Source: NORP240 sp942492445
Lineage (GTDB): Bacteria; Pseudomonadota; Gammaproteobacteria; Pseudomonadales; Pseudohongiellaceae
NCBI GenBank assembly: GCA_942492445.1
Contig: CALOEW010000063.1
Coordinates: 30,277-94,276 of the forward strand
Direction: 5' to 3'
Length of the DNA stretch: 64,000 nt
Shown piece by piece: positions 1 to 8,730 of the stretch. Both the position numbers and the translations under genes were made by a program. The stretch's first letter is position 1. Each line of letters starts with the position of its first letter. A model generated the notes under the pieces. That model was not told the DNA's origin and ran no database searches. It saw only the letters and a list, made by a program, of their open reading frames with translations.

Positions 1-33
1 TAGGAGTACCGCAAACAATCTGGTTTTAGTCAT
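1..33 (-). CDS. tolB: TolB N-terminus (partial, runs off the window)
   Basis: On the minus strand an ATG overlaps the tolA stop codon (ATGA) and opens a frame reading MTKTRLFAVLL before the window ends. This looks like the start of a signal peptide, and tolB is the gene that follows tolA in Tol-Pal operons. TolB is the periplasmic beta-propeller protein that bridges TolA and Pal. Only 11 codons are visible, so the call rests on position, translational coupling and the signal-like start. Confidence 0.6.
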   Translation of the reverse strand, partial: MTKTRLFAVLL

Positions 34-914
34 CAGTTCAATAAATCCTCGGGTCTGAATGTCAGTAACAGACTCCTGAAATTTTCATTAAATAAATTTA
101 TCGGCATCCCCTGCAATTCTTGGAACCTGCCAACCCGGTAGATTGCGGACTCCGCCGCGCGGTCAAACGCATAGTCGCCGCTGGATTGCACCAGCTCCAC
201 GTCGAGGATATCCCCGGTCGGGACCATCTGGATACGAAACACGGTAGTCATACCGTTTCGGGCGCTGGGTGGACGGGACCAGTTCTGCTGAATCAGATCG
301 TGGATGATGCCGGTGTAGGCCATCACCATCTCCTGCTGAGTTCTGGCCACGTCGGCGGCTGCTGCAGCCGCAGCCGCTTCGGCCTCGGCGCGCTGGCTGG
401 CCAGTTCCTGTTGGCGGCGCTGTTCTGCCGCTGCCTCCTCCCGGCGCTGCCGCTCCAGCTCCTCCTGGCGTCGACGTTCCGCTGCTGCTTCTGCCGCTTC
501 TGCTGCCTGTTGTTGCTGCAACTGTTCCTGACGCCGCCGTTCTGCTGCCGCCGCTTCCTGCTCCTGCTGTTGCTCCAGCTGCTCCTGGCGGCGCTGCTCT
601 GCGGCTGCCGCTTCTTCCGCCCGCTGTTGCTCCAGCTGTTCCTGGCGGCGCCGCTCTGCGGCGGCGGATTCGGAGGCGGCCTGCCGCTCCTGCTGCAGAC
701 GTTCGTTCCGCAACTGCGGATTCTCGTCGATGGTGAAGGCCCGAACCGATGGCTGGACAATCTCCGGGTTCTGCGGTGGCCGCGTAATGCCGGAATACAC
801 CAGCGCAGCGAGCACCAGGAAATGCAATGACAGGGCAGCAATCAATGCCAGCGGGTAGCCGTTGTAGATATCCAGCAATATGGAATACCTGAAACGCGGC
901 TGCGTCAGCTCCAC
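33..914 (-). CDS. tolA: TolA, cell-envelope spanning protein
   Basis: TolA links the inner-membrane TolQR motor to TolB/Pal during outer-membrane constriction. A single transmembrane segment lies at about residues 22-42 and contains the histidine typical of the TolA/TonB helix. About 120 residues of Ala/Glu/Gln/Arg-rich helix follow, built from tandem variants of AAAERRRQEQLEQQ. The C-terminal globular TolA/TonB-like domain contains IIHDLIQQNWSRP and later GDYAFDRAAESAI. The frame extends to a TTG at 932 that overlaps the tolR stop. The GTG at 914, with GGGAG eight bases upstream, is the better-supported start. It is the third gene of tolQ-tolR-tolA-tolB. Confidence 0.93.
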   Translation of the reverse strand: MELTQPRFRYSILLDIYNGYPLALIAALSLHFLVLAALVYSGITRPPQNPEIVQPSVRAFTIDENPQLRNERLQQERQAASESAAAERRRQEQLEQQRAEEAAAAEQRRQEQLEQQQEQEAAAAERRRQEQLQQQQAAEAAEAAAERRRQEELERQRREEAAAEQRRQQELASQRAEAEAAAAAAAADVARTQQEMVMAYTGIIHDLIQQNWSRPPSARNGMTTVFRIQMVPTGDILDVELVQSSGDYAFDRAAESAIYRVGRFQELQGMPINLFNENFRSLLLTFRPEDLLN

Positions 915-928
915 TTTCCATTCTCCCG

Positions 929-1366
929 TCAAAGACTCTGCATCGGCTGTGTTATGAAGTTGGGGTTGGCTACCCCGGCATTCTGCAGGGTAGTGATCAG
1001 GGCAATCATGGATCCCCAGTTAGCGTTTGTGTCTCCCTCCACCAGCACCTGTATGCGGGGGTTGGCATTGACCACCTGAGACACCTGCTGCCCGATAGTG
1101 TCCAGTGAAACCGGCTCGCGGTTTTCGGCGGTGGCTCCGAGGCTGATGTAAAATTCCTGATTCTCGGTAATTGAGATCACCAGTGTTTCCAGATTCTCAT
1201 CGATATCCAGCGGTTCGTTGTTGGCCTGGGGCAAATCCACTTCAATGCCCTGGTTCAGAAGAGGTGCTGTGACCATGAAAACCACGAGCAGAACCAGCAT
1301 CACATCGATGTAGGGAACGACATTGATTTCACTCATTGGTTTGCGTTTTTTGCGTATAACATCCAT
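929..1366 (-). CDS. tolR: TolR, Tol-Pal motor subunit
   Basis: This is a 145-residue ExbD/TolR family protein that works with TolQ as a proton-driven stator. A basic N-terminus (RKKRKP) precedes one transmembrane helix, VPYIDVMLVLLVVFMV, which carries the conserved proton-path aspartate at residue 21. The rest is a periplasmic domain, with VNANPRIQVLVEGD near residue 105. Length and motifs match the family. It lies about 50 bp after tolQ and its stop overlaps the possible TTG start of tolA, so the genes are co-transcribed and probably translationally coupled. Confidence 0.95.
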   Translation of the reverse strand: MDVIRKKRKPMSEINVVPYIDVMLVLLVVFMVTAPLLNQGIEVDLPQANNEPLDIDENLETLVISITENQEFYISLGATAENREPVSLDTIGQQVSQVVNANPRIQVLVEGDTNANWGSMIALITTLQNAGVANPNFITQPMQSL

Positions 1367-1419
1367 CTATTTTCGGCTCTGCTGGTCACCTGAGGTGGCG
1401 GGCCCACCTTCAGTTCGCT

Positions 1420-2106
1420 TCAATTGCTGTACAGTTGACGGTGGAGGATGCTGGAAAATTCGTCGGCGAAGGTGATGTAGGAACCGGTAAGGGATTCCAC
1501 CTTGGCCGCATACCGATTGTAGGACACCACGGCCGGGATCGCGGCAAACAGCCCGATAGCGGTAACGATCAGTGCCTCGGCGATACCCGGAGCTACAGCC
1601 TGCAGGGTGGTCTGGCTCTGGGTAGCCAGCCCCAGGAAAGCATTCATGATGCCGATCACGGTCCCGAACAGCCCGATATAGGGACTTACCGAACCCACCG
1701 TCGCCAGAAACGGCAGATGCTTTTCCAGCTTCTCCTCCTCCCTGGAATAAGCCACCCGCATGGCCCGCTGGGCGCCATCCATCGCCACTTCTTTCGCCCC
1801 ATCGCTTTTCTGGCGCAGCCGCATGAATTCCTTGAAGCCGGCGCGGAAGATGTTTTCCAAGCCCACGACAGGCTGGTTCTCCTTCTGCATCTGGCTGCCT
1901 TCTTTATACAATTGGCTGAGATCGATCCCGGACCAGAACCGTTGCTCGAAACTGAATGCACCCTTGGCGGCCGCCGACAGAACCATCCAGCGCTGAACGA
2001 TTATCACCCAGGAAACAATGGAAAGAAGCAGGAGCACGTAAATGACCAGCTGAACTTCGATACTGGCCCCGAAAATCAATTCGACGGGACTGATTGTTTC
2101 ACTCAC
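1420..2106 (-). CDS. tolQ: TolQ, Tol-Pal motor subunit
   Basis: This 228-residue MotA/TolQ/ExbB proton channel protein has three hydrophobic segments: about residues 15-37 (LVIYVLLLLSIVSWVIIVQR), 135-160 (ATVGSVSPYIGLFGTVIGI) and 170-195 (VAPGIAEALIVTAIGLFAAI). The last two carry the conserved Gly/Thr/Pro residues of the family. Translation starts at a GTG with GGAG about nine bases upstream. It is the first gene of the Tol operon here. The thioesterase gene ybgC, which often precedes tolQ, is absent from the 297-bp gap upstream. Confidence 0.95.
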   Translation of the reverse strand: MSETISPVELIFGASIEVQLVIYVLLLLSIVSWVIIVQRWMVLSAAAKGAFSFEQRFWSGIDLSQLYKEGSQMQKENQPVVGLENIFRAGFKEFMRLRQKSDGAKEVAMDGAQRAMRVAYSREEEKLEKHLPFLATVGSVSPYIGLFGTVIGIMNAFLGLATQSQTTLQAVAPGIAEALIVTAIGLFAAIPAVVSYNRYAAKVESLTGSYITFADEFSSILHRQLYSN

Positions 2107-2403
2107 TGATTGTTCTCCAATTGGCGCTCTGAGCCCTTATCCCGGGTCAAAGGGTTCCACGGCAACGCCCCGGCCCTGGTCGGGTATTCAACGGTTTCGC
2201 GTTGTTACGGTTGTGGTCGGGAACCAGCCGGACACTGGCTCTTTCAAACCGGTGGCTCCTCTGATAATTCGGCAGAATCGCCAAATAGTTTGGTAAAACC
2301 CAATTAAATACGACGAATGTAACACCCATAGGTTGAATGCTGGATTACGGCTGACTAATTGTGGCGCAATAATGACACCGCGCAGTTCAGCAGCGTGCCA
2401 GGC
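2107..2403. other. Spacer between ruvB and tolQ, no gene seen
   Basis: This 297-bp gap separates two minus-strand operons. It is too short for ybgC (about 130 codons) and no frame resembles it. Minus-strand sequence near 2305-2325 (GTTACA then TATTTA) could be a weak promoter for tolQRA, but I would not insist on it. No other structure is convincing. Confidence 0.5.
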
Positions 2404-3444
2404 TTACTCAGATTTCTGATTGAACAGGTCTTCATCGGCCCCCGCAGGACTGATTCCAAAATGAGAATAGGCATACTGTGTCACCATCCGACCGCGCGGT
2501 GTGCGCATGATAAAGCCCTGCTGAATGAGATACGGTTCAACCACGTCTTCCAGGGTTTCCCGTTCCTCGCTGATTGCCGCGGCAAGGCTGTCTATCCCCA
2601 CTGGCCCGCCGGCATACTTTTCACTCATGGTCAGCAGCAGCCGCCGGTCCATCTGATCGAAGCCGCTGCTGTCAATACTCAGCATGTCCAGTGCCCTTGA
2701 GGCATAATGCAGGTCGATGGTTCCCTCGCCCTTGACTTCGGAGTAGTCTCTCACCCGCCGCAGCAGGCGATTAGCGATTCTTGGCGTACCCCGGCTGCGC
2801 CTGGCGATTTCCAGCGCACCCTGAGCTTCGATGGTGGTGCCGAGGATGCCCGCGGAGCGGGTGATGATCTGGCTCAACTCCTCAATGCTGTAGAATTCCA
2901 GGCGCTGGATAATACCGAAACGGTCCCGCAATGGCGAAGTAAGCAACCCCGCTCTAGTCGTTGCACCGACCAGTGTAAAAGGTGGCAGATCCAGCTTGAT
3001 AGACCGTGCCGACGGTCCTTCTCCAATCATGATATCCAGTTGATAGTCTTCCATCGCCGGGTAGAGGATTTCCTCGATCGCCGGATTGAGACGGTGGATT
3101 TCGTCAATAAACAGCACATCCCCTTCTTCGAGGTTGGTCAGCATGGCGGCAAGGTCGCCGGCTTTTTCCAACACCGGACCGGAGGTGGTCCTGATGGAGA
3201 CATTCAGTTCATTGGCAATGATAATGGCCAGCGTAGTCTTGCCCAGCCCCGGGGGACCGAAAACCAGAGTATGATCGAGAGGCTCTGACCGGTTTCGGGC
3301 GGCATTGATAAAGATGTCAAGTTGATCCTTGACTGCCTGCTGGCCCACGTAGTCGCGCAAATAAACGGGACGGATGGCACGATCCACCCGCTCGTCGTTT
3401 CCCTGCGCTTCGGCAGTTACCAGGCGCTCTTCTTCCTGCATCAT
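2404..3444 (-). CDS. ruvB: RuvB, Holliday junction branch-migration ATPase
   Basis: This 346-residue AAA+ motor drives branch migration with RuvA. Walker A is GPPGLGKT (about residue 63), Walker B is LFIDEIHRL, sensor I lies in VGATTRAG, and the arginine-finger region is LRDRFG. The C-terminal winged helix reads QGFIMRTPRGRM near residue 310. Length is normal for the family. Its ATG overlaps the last bases of ruvA (ATGA), which supports translational coupling and also marks the true end of ruvA in the shifted frame. Confidence 0.97.
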   Translation of the reverse strand: MMQEEERLVTAEAQGNDERVDRAIRPVYLRDYVGQQAVKDQLDIFINAARNRSEPLDHTLVFGPPGLGKTTLAIIIANELNVSIRTTSGPVLEKAGDLAAMLTNLEEGDVLFIDEIHRLNPAIEEILYPAMEDYQLDIMIGEGPSARSIKLDLPPFTLVGATTRAGLLTSPLRDRFGIIQRLEFYSIEELSQIITRSAGILGTTIEAQGALEIARRSRGTPRIANRLLRRVRDYSEVKGEGTIDLHYASRALDMLSIDSSGFDQMDRRLLLTMSEKYAGGPVGIDSLAAAISEERETLEDVVEPYLIQQGFIMRTPRGRMVTQYAYSHFGISPAGADEDLFNQKSE

Positions 3445-4056
3445 CAGGCCATGCTCTTCAGTGCCAGTCGGATCAACGTACCGCTGTCGGCAATGTCATC
3501 GTTTTCCTTCAGGGCCCGGGCAATACTGCGCCCGGCCTCGGCAGGTTTGTAACCCAGGCTTATCAGCGCGGTTTCCGCCTCGGCGGCAATCCGCCCGTGA
3601 CTGCCGTCGGCACGGGAAGCCATCGCCGGTTTCCGGAGACGAGGTCGGCCCCCATTCGGCCAGTCGGTCCCGCATTTCAATAATCAACCGCTCCGCTGTC
3701 TTCTTGCCCACTCCGGGCATTCTCACCATGGCGGCGACGTCGTTGGCATTGACCGTACGCACAAACTCGTCAACGGCCATCCCGGAAAGAATCGCCAGCG
3801 CCAGTTTGGGCCCCACTCCGCTCACCCTGATCAGGGCACGGAACAGTTTCTTTTCGGCCATTTCAAGGAATCCATACAGAGTCTGGGCATCCTCCCGCAC
3901 TGCCAGATGGGTGTGCAGAACGAGACCCTGGCCGCTTTCGGGTAGCCGGTAAAGGGTACTCATCGGCACACTGATTTCGTAACCGATGCCGTTCACATCC
4001 ACCAGAATTTCAGTGAGATGCTTCTCTATCAGAGTCCCCCGGATTCTGCCAATCAC
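3444..4056 (-). CDS. ruvA: RuvA, Holliday junction-binding subunit (frameshifted)
   Basis: RuvA binds four-way junctions and loads RuvB. The first frame (from ATG at 4056) encodes domains I and II: MIGRIRGTL, then helix-hairpin-helix motifs in RVSGVGPKLALAIL and MPGVGKKTAERLI. It leaves homology in the linker near EWGPTSSPETGDG. Domain III, which activates RuvB (AEAETALISLGYKPAEAG, ending LALKSMA), continues in another frame and stops at 3444 overlapping ruvB. The span is 613 nt, a multiple of three plus one. The slip lies between about 3590 and 3660 in the variable linker. A sequencing insertion is more likely than a true knockout, because both halves are intact. Confidence 0.88.
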
Positions 4057-4066
4057 TGATCTGCCC

Positions 4067-4588
4067 CTAGACTTTCAGTCGCCTTTTGCTGAACCGGCTG
4101 GCACCTGCCATTCGCACCAGGCTGGCATGAGTGTTGGCGTGACAGATGGCAATAGCCAGGGCGTCCGCCGCGTCTTCCTGCAAATCCCGGCTTATTCCCA
4201 GCAGGGCTTTTACCATGTGCTGTATCTGCTGCTTTTCCGCCGCGCCCCGGCCAACGATCGCCTGCTTGACCGACCTGGCTGAATACTCGTCCACCGACAG
4301 GTTATAGTGCAGGCAGGCAACGATAGCGCTGCCCCTGGCCTGGCCTAGTTTAAGCGCGGAGGCAGCGTTTCGCCCCATGAAAACCTCTTCTATCGCTGCA
4401 TGCTGGGGACAATGGCGCTCAATAACTTCCGAGAGCCCATCGAAAATCTGTTGCAGTCGGTTTGGTAACGGGCCCGCACCGGTGCGGATAAACCCGCAAT
4501 CGACATACTCAAGCCTGTTGCCCGACGCATTGATCAGCCCATAACCGGTAACCCGCGAACCCGGATCTATCCCCAGGATTAGTGCCAT
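4067..4588 (-). CDS. ruvC: RuvC, Holliday junction resolvase
   Basis: This 173-residue RNase H-fold endonuclease cuts Holliday junctions by placing nicks in opposing strands. It begins MALILGIDPGSRVTGYG with the first catalytic Asp at residue 7. A second acidic residue lies in AAIEEVFMGRN, and the C-terminal acidic pair in DLQEDAADALAIAICH. Size matches the family. It lies 33 bp after yebC and 10 bp before ruvA, in the common yebC-ruvC-ruvA-ruvB order. Confidence 0.97.
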   Translation of the reverse strand: MALILGIDPGSRVTGYGLINASGNRLEYVDCGFIRTGAGPLPNRLQQIFDGLSEVIERHCPQHAAIEEVFMGRNAASALKLGQARGSAIVACLHYNLSVDEYSARSVKQAIVGRGAAEKQQIQHMVKALLGISRDLQEDAADALAIAICHANTHASLVRMAGASRFSKRRLKV

Positions 4589-4621
4589 GAATTGACCATA
4601 GGCATCGTGCCAGCCGCAACC

Positions 4622-5365
4622 CTACAACTGGCTCATGACCTCCTCGGACAGATTTGCGTTGGTGTAGACATTCTGCACGTCGTCGAGGTCCTCCAGGTGT
4701 TCGACCAGCTTGAGCAGGGCTTGCGCACCTTCCAGATCAAGATCCACCTCGTTGGCGGCCAGCATGGCCATTTCGGCAGCAGAAGGCTCCAGACCGGATT
4801 CCAGCAGTGCGTCCTTGACGGCACCGAAGGTTTCCAACGTGGTCAACACATCGATGCTGCCATCGGCGTTGGTGACCACATCATGTGCCCCGGCTTCCAG
4901 GGAGATGTCCAGTATTTCCTCCTCATTGCTACCGGCAGGAAATGAAATCAGCCCGGTCCGTTCAAACATGTAAGATACTGAACCAGCCGTTCCCAAACTG
5001 CCACCGAACTTGGCGAAGCCGTGCCGCACTTCAGCCACCGTACGGTTCCTGTTGTCGGTGAGTGTTTCCACCAGCACGGCTATGCCGCCGGGACCATAGC
5101 CTTCATAAACCAGCTCTTCGAGGTTGTCGCTTTCAGCGGTACCGGCGCCCCGGGCAATGGCCCTGTCGATTGTGTCCCGGGTCATGTTGGCGGCCAGCGC
5201 CTTGTCGACCAGCGCACGCAGGCGCGGGTTGTCGGCAACAACACCGCCGCCCATCTTGGCGGCCACTGTCAGCTCCCGGATCATTTTAGTGAATACCTTA
5301 CCCCGTTTGGCGTCCTGACCCGCTTTACGGTGTTTGATGTTGGCCCATTTGCTGTGCCCTGCCAT
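4622..5365 (-). CDS. yebC: YebC/PmpR-family regulatory protein
   Basis: This 247-residue YebC/TACO1 family protein begins with the family signature MAGHSKWANIKHRKAGQD and contains YEGYGPGGIAVLVETLTDN around residue 90. Members bind nucleic acid; some act as transcriptional regulators, and others help ribosomes through difficult motifs. It sits 25 bp after aspS and 33 bp before ruvC, within one minus-strand operon. The target in this organism cannot be told from sequence. Confidence 0.95.
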   Translation of the reverse strand: MAGHSKWANIKHRKAGQDAKRGKVFTKMIRELTVAAKMGGGVVADNPRLRALVDKALAANMTRDTIDRAIARGAGTAESDNLEELVYEGYGPGGIAVLVETLTDNRNRTVAEVRHGFAKFGGSLGTAGSVSYMFERTGLISFPAGSNEEEILDISLEAGAHDVVTNADGSIDVLTTLETFGAVKDALLESGLEPSAAEMAMLAANEVDLDLEGAQALLKLVEHLEDLDDVQNVYTNANLSEEVMSQL

Positions 5366-5390
5366 AACTGACTCCGACCTCCAGTTGCTA

Positions 5391-7160
5391 CTATTCCTTG
5401 ACTGGTTTCCTGACCCGGATACTGAGCTCCTTCAGCTGCTCGGCCGTTACCTGGCCCGGCGCATCGGTCAGTAGACAGGCCGCCGACTGGGTTTTCGGAA
5501 AGGCTATCACCTCTCGTATGGAGTTGGCACCTGTCATCAGCATGATAAGCCGATCGAGCCCGAAGGCTATGCCGCCGTGAGGGGGGCAGCCGAATTTCAG
5601 TGCATCCAGCAGGAATCCAAACTTTTCATTGGCTTCTTCGTCCCCGATCCCCAGGACCTTGAACACCAGTTGCTGGGTCTGAGGAACATTGATACGGATG
5701 GACCCTCCACCCAGTTCGGTCCCGTTCAACACCATATCATAAGCACGGGACAGCGCCTGGCCCGGATTTTCCGCCAGCTCCGCGGCACTGCAGGAAGGCG
5801 ACGTAAATGGGTGATGCAATGGCGTCAGCTGCCCATTGCCGTCTTTTTCAAACATTGGAAATTCCACTACCCAAAGCGGTGCCCAGCGATCAGCCACCTG
5901 CCCCAGTTCCTGGGCTACCCTGATTCGCAGTGCACCGATAGCCTCATTGACGACGTCAGCCTTATCGGCACCGAAAAACACGATATCGCCGTCACCGGCA
6001 TTCACTCTTGCCATGAGCTGATGCACCGTGGAATCCGGCATAAACTTGATTATCGGTGACTGCAGCCCCGTTATACCGGCACTCAGATCGTTGACCTTGA
6101 TCCAGGCCAGACCCTTGGCTCCGTAGATACCCACGAAGCGGGTGAAATCGTCTATCTGCTTGCGACTCAGACTCGCGCCGCCCGGAACCGGAAGCGCCAC
6201 CACCCTGCTCTCGGCATCCTTTGCCGGGCCGCTGAATACCTTGAAATCCACATCCTGCATCAGGTCCGCCACATCGACCAGTTCGAGATCAATGCGAAGA
6301 TCCGGTTTGTCTGATCCGTATCGACGCATGGCTTCGGCGTAGGTCATGCGCGGAAACTTCCCGAGGTCCACATCCAGGTGCTTTTTAAACACCTGCCGGA
6401 CCATCTCCTCGGTAATGGTCATGATCTGCTCCTCGTCCATAAACGAGGTTTCGATATCCACCTGGGTGAACTCGGGCTGACGGTCTGCCCGCAGATCCTC
6501 ATCGCGGAAACACTTTGCTATCTGGTAATAGCGATCCATTCCCGCTGCCATGAGTATCTGTTTGAACAGCTGTGGCGATTGCGGCAGGGCAAAAAAACGC
6601 CCTTCGTGGGTACGACTGGGTACGAGGTAGTCCCTGGCGCCTTCGGGAGTTGCGCGGGTCAGGATCGGAGTCTCGATATCGAGAAACCCGTTGTCGTCAA
6701 GGAAGTTGCGAATGGTGTTGGTTACCTTGGAACGGAATCGCAGTTTCTCGACCATCTCCGGACGCCGCAGATCGATATAGCGATAACGCAGCCTGATGTC
6801 CTCATGCACATCGACGTGTTCATCAAGCTGGATTGGCGGAGTCTGCGCGGCATTCAGCACGTTCAATTCCTTGCCAAGCACCTCGATACTGCCAGTTGGC
6901 ATTTCCGCATTCACCGTACCCGGGGGTCGCTCCCTGACCCGGCCCTTTACCTGCACCACAAACTCACTGCGCACGCCTTCGGCGACAGCGAAACTTTCTT
7001 GTGTGTCCGGGTCGTACACCACCTGTGTGATACCGTCGCGGTCACGCAAATCAAGGAAGATCACACCACCGTTGTCCCGCCGTCTATGAACCCAGCCGCA
7101 GAGGCTTACCTGCTCTCCCACATGGGTTTCATTGAGTTCTCCACAATAATGACTGCGCAT
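5391..7160 (-). CDS. aspS: Aspartyl-tRNA synthetase
   Basis: This 589-residue class II synthetase charges tRNA-Asp. The N-terminal OB-fold anticodon-binding domain begins MRSHYCGELNETHVGEQVSLCGWVHRRRD. Class II motif 2 lies around AKCFRDEDLRADRQPEFTQ, a bacterial GAD insertion occupies roughly residues 300-410, and motif 3 is GIAFGLDRLIMLMTG near the end. Length is typical of bacterial AspRS. Whether it is discriminating or non-discriminating (also charging tRNA-Asn) cannot be told here. It lies 61 bp after fmdB and 25 bp before yebC. Confidence 0.97.
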   Translation of the reverse strand: MRSHYCGELNETHVGEQVSLCGWVHRRRDNGGVIFLDLRDRDGITQVVYDPDTQESFAVAEGVRSEFVVQVKGRVRERPPGTVNAEMPTGSIEVLGKELNVLNAAQTPPIQLDEHVDVHEDIRLRYRYIDLRRPEMVEKLRFRSKVTNTIRNFLDDNGFLDIETPILTRATPEGARDYLVPSRTHEGRFFALPQSPQLFKQILMAAGMDRYYQIAKCFRDEDLRADRQPEFTQVDIETSFMDEEQIMTITEEMVRQVFKKHLDVDLGKFPRMTYAEAMRRYGSDKPDLRIDLELVDVADLMQDVDFKVFSGPAKDAESRVVALPVPGGASLSRKQIDDFTRFVGIYGAKGLAWIKVNDLSAGITGLQSPIIKFMPDSTVHQLMARVNAGDGDIVFFGADKADVVNEAIGALRIRVAQELGQVADRWAPLWVVEFPMFEKDGNGQLTPLHHPFTSPSCSAAELAENPGQALSRAYDMVLNGTELGGGSIRINVPQTQQLVFKVLGIGDEEANEKFGFLLDALKFGCPPHGGIAFGLDRLIMLMTGANSIREVIAFPKTQSAACLLTDAPGQVTAEQLKELSIRVRKPVKE

Positions 7161-7221
7161 GGTCTGTCCGTCCTGTTACTGAATAGAAGTCTGTAGTCGC
7201 CCGATCCGAAGGCTAATCCAC

Positions 7222-7563
7222 TCAAGTTGCGGACCCGGGTTTATCCGCGCCCGATCCGCTGCTCTTGCCACTTTCCGGTTTTTTCTCCGCCTGGCCGGCC
7301 GGCTTGCTGCTGGAATCCGCGCCCGGGTCCGCTTTTCCTGTGGCGCCCGTATCTCCACTGTCAACGAGGTGTTTTTTATTGTCCTTCTTAAAATCGGTTT
7401 CATACCATCCACCCCCTTTAAGCCGGAAGCTTGCCGCGGAAACCAGTTTCTGCAGCCCGTCTTTCTGACAGGCAGGACATTGAACCAGCGGCTGATCACT
7501 GAACTTCTGTAATACTTCCAGCTGGTGACCACATTTGGAGCAACGATATTCGTAAATCGGCAT
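7222..7563 (-). CDS. FmdB-family zinc ribbon protein
   Basis: This small FmdB/CxxC_CxxC_SSSS-type protein begins MPIYEYRCSKCGHQLEVLQK and carries two Cys pairs (CSKC, CPAC) forming a zinc ribbon in the first 45 residues. It then has the conserved RLKGGGWYETDFK and a low-complexity Gly/Ser/Ala/Lys tail. I chose the ATG at 7563 because MPIYEY is the usual family start; the frame also opens five codons earlier. The function is unknown, but the gene commonly precedes aspS, as here. Confidence 0.85.
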   Translation of the reverse strand: MPIYEYRCSKCGHQLEVLQKFSDQPLVQCPACQKDGLQKLVSAASFRLKGGGWYETDFKKDNKKHLVDSGDTGATGKADPGADSSSKPAGQAEKKPESGKSSGSGADKPGSAT

Positions 7564-8051
7564 AGTTCTTTTCACCATGTCTGTCCACCGGCCAGAGGCC
7601 GTTGGACTCTTGCACCTGCTTCTTACGTGAAGGAAAGCAAAGAATGGAATGCCTGAATGCCGCCAGCAGCATTCCCCGGGCCCGGGCTCGAAAGCGCTGG
7701 ATTATAACCTAATAACAGTTTGTCCGGCACGTTTCTTTTGCCCGCAATCGGCCGGCAAACTGACTGCCGAATTGTGGTCTGAGAGGTGGTCATTCAGGGT
7801 GCGGCCGCGGCGGTTACCGCAGGATGCTTTTCGGGTCTGAGCCAATGTTGTGCAACACGAACCAGGACAATACGAAAAGTGTGCAGGCAGGAACCACATC
7901 AGGACAGAACAACGGCGTGTCTGAATCTCCCTCGACATGAAACAGTTCAGGGTAGAATGACCTTGACTTTTTCAAAAGGCAAAGGATGCACATAAGCACT
8001 GCGATTTTGAGAAAAACACCGGTATTTTCAGGTTAAAAATGCCATAAGTGC
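7564..8051. other. Intergenic region between divergent fmdB and HU genes
   Basis: About 490 bp lie between two divergent units. It must hold the promoter of the fmdB-aspS-ruv operon, but I see no clear minus-strand -35/-10 pair. A short palindrome, GTTGTGCAAC, lies near 7848-7857. No plausible coding frame or structured RNA was recognised. Confidence 0.4.
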
Positions 8052-8080
8052 TTGCTTGCAGTTTGTGAATGATTTATAAA
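8052..8080 (+). promoter_or_regulatory. Probable sigma-70 promoter of the HU-like gene
   Basis: TTGCTT (8052-8057) and TATAAA (8075-8080) are separated by exactly 17 bp, a good match to the housekeeping consensus. Transcription would begin near 8087, leaving a leader of about 170 nt before the HU-like start at 8258. Confidence 0.5.
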
Positions 8081-8257
8081 TGACGACCCTGTGGAAGGCA
8101 GTATTTTTTGCTGAACCATTATCGAAGCTCACTATCATTCAGGCATTAAGGGCGAGAACCTTTACGCATTCTCCGGTCGAGCATCCCCATCCGGGTTGAC
8201 GGAAGCGTAATAAAAATCACTGTTCATTTTCACCAATAACGAAAAAGAGATTTCACT

Positions 8258-8632
8258 ATGGCTGTCAAAAAAGCATCCTCCAAAAATGGAGCGGCAAAAC
8301 CACGACGTGCTCCCGCTGTGCAGAAAAAATATACCAAAACCGAAATTCTTAATGAGATCGCTCAGAACACCGAACTTTCAAAGAAGCAGGTGGCAGCGGT
8401 TCTGGATGAATTGGGCACCGTAATCGAGCGCCACATTCGCAAGCGTGCCGTCGGTGAGTTCACTCTCCCGGGTCTGCTCAAGATCAAGTCGGTTGTCCGT
8501 CCGGCGCGACCTGCCCGCAAGAACGTACCCAACCCGTTCAGGCCTGGTGAAACCATGGACATCCCCCGCAAGCCGGCCTCGACCCGCGTCAAGGTTCTGC
8601 CATTGAAGAAATTGAAGGAATTCGCCCAGTAA
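8258..8632 (+). CDS. HU/IHF-family histone-like DNA-binding protein with basic N-terminal extension
   Basis: This 124-residue bacterial histone-like protein is longer than canonical HU (about 90). The first 24 residues form an Ala/Lys/Arg-rich extension. The HU fold follows: YTKTEILNEIAQNTELSKKQVAAVLDEL helices, then GEFTLPGLLKIKSV, a DNA-binding arm rich in Arg/Pro (RPARPARKNVPNPFRPGE), and a closing KPASTRVKVLPLKKLKEF. It probably bends or compacts DNA in the nucleoid. It appears monocistronic, with its own promoter and a strong terminator. Extended HU proteins of this type are known in several proteobacteria. Confidence 0.9.
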   Translation: MAVKKASSKNGAAKPRRAPAVQKKYTKTEILNEIAQNTELSKKQVAAVLDELGTVIERHIRKRAVGEFTLPGLLKIKSVVRPARPARKNVPNPFRPGETMDIPRKPASTRVKVLPLKKLKEFAQ

Positions 8633-8685
8633 CGGCCCGACAGCTTCGTCGACGGTAATGGCCAGAAGCCATTGGTGATTACCCG

Positions 8686-8716
8686 AAAGGCAGCCCTGGA
8701 GGCTGCCTTTCTGCTT
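8686..8716 (+). terminator. Rho-independent terminator after the HU-like gene
   Basis: A perfect 10-bp stem, AAAGGCAGCC / GGCTGCCTTT, with a five-base loop (CTGGA) is followed by CTGCTTT. It lies between the HU-like stop and the proS start, and would stop read-through into proS. Confidence 0.85.
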
Positions 8717-8730
8717 TGAGGAAAAGGAAA

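Noticed and set aside
120..830. Long plus-strand frame opposite tolA
   Set aside because: It mirrors the repetitive tolA helix; Cys/Leu-rich low complexity with no homology features.
2110..2307. 65-codon plus-strand frame between ruvB and tolQ
   Set aside because: No ribosome site, family or composition signal; both neighbours run the other way.
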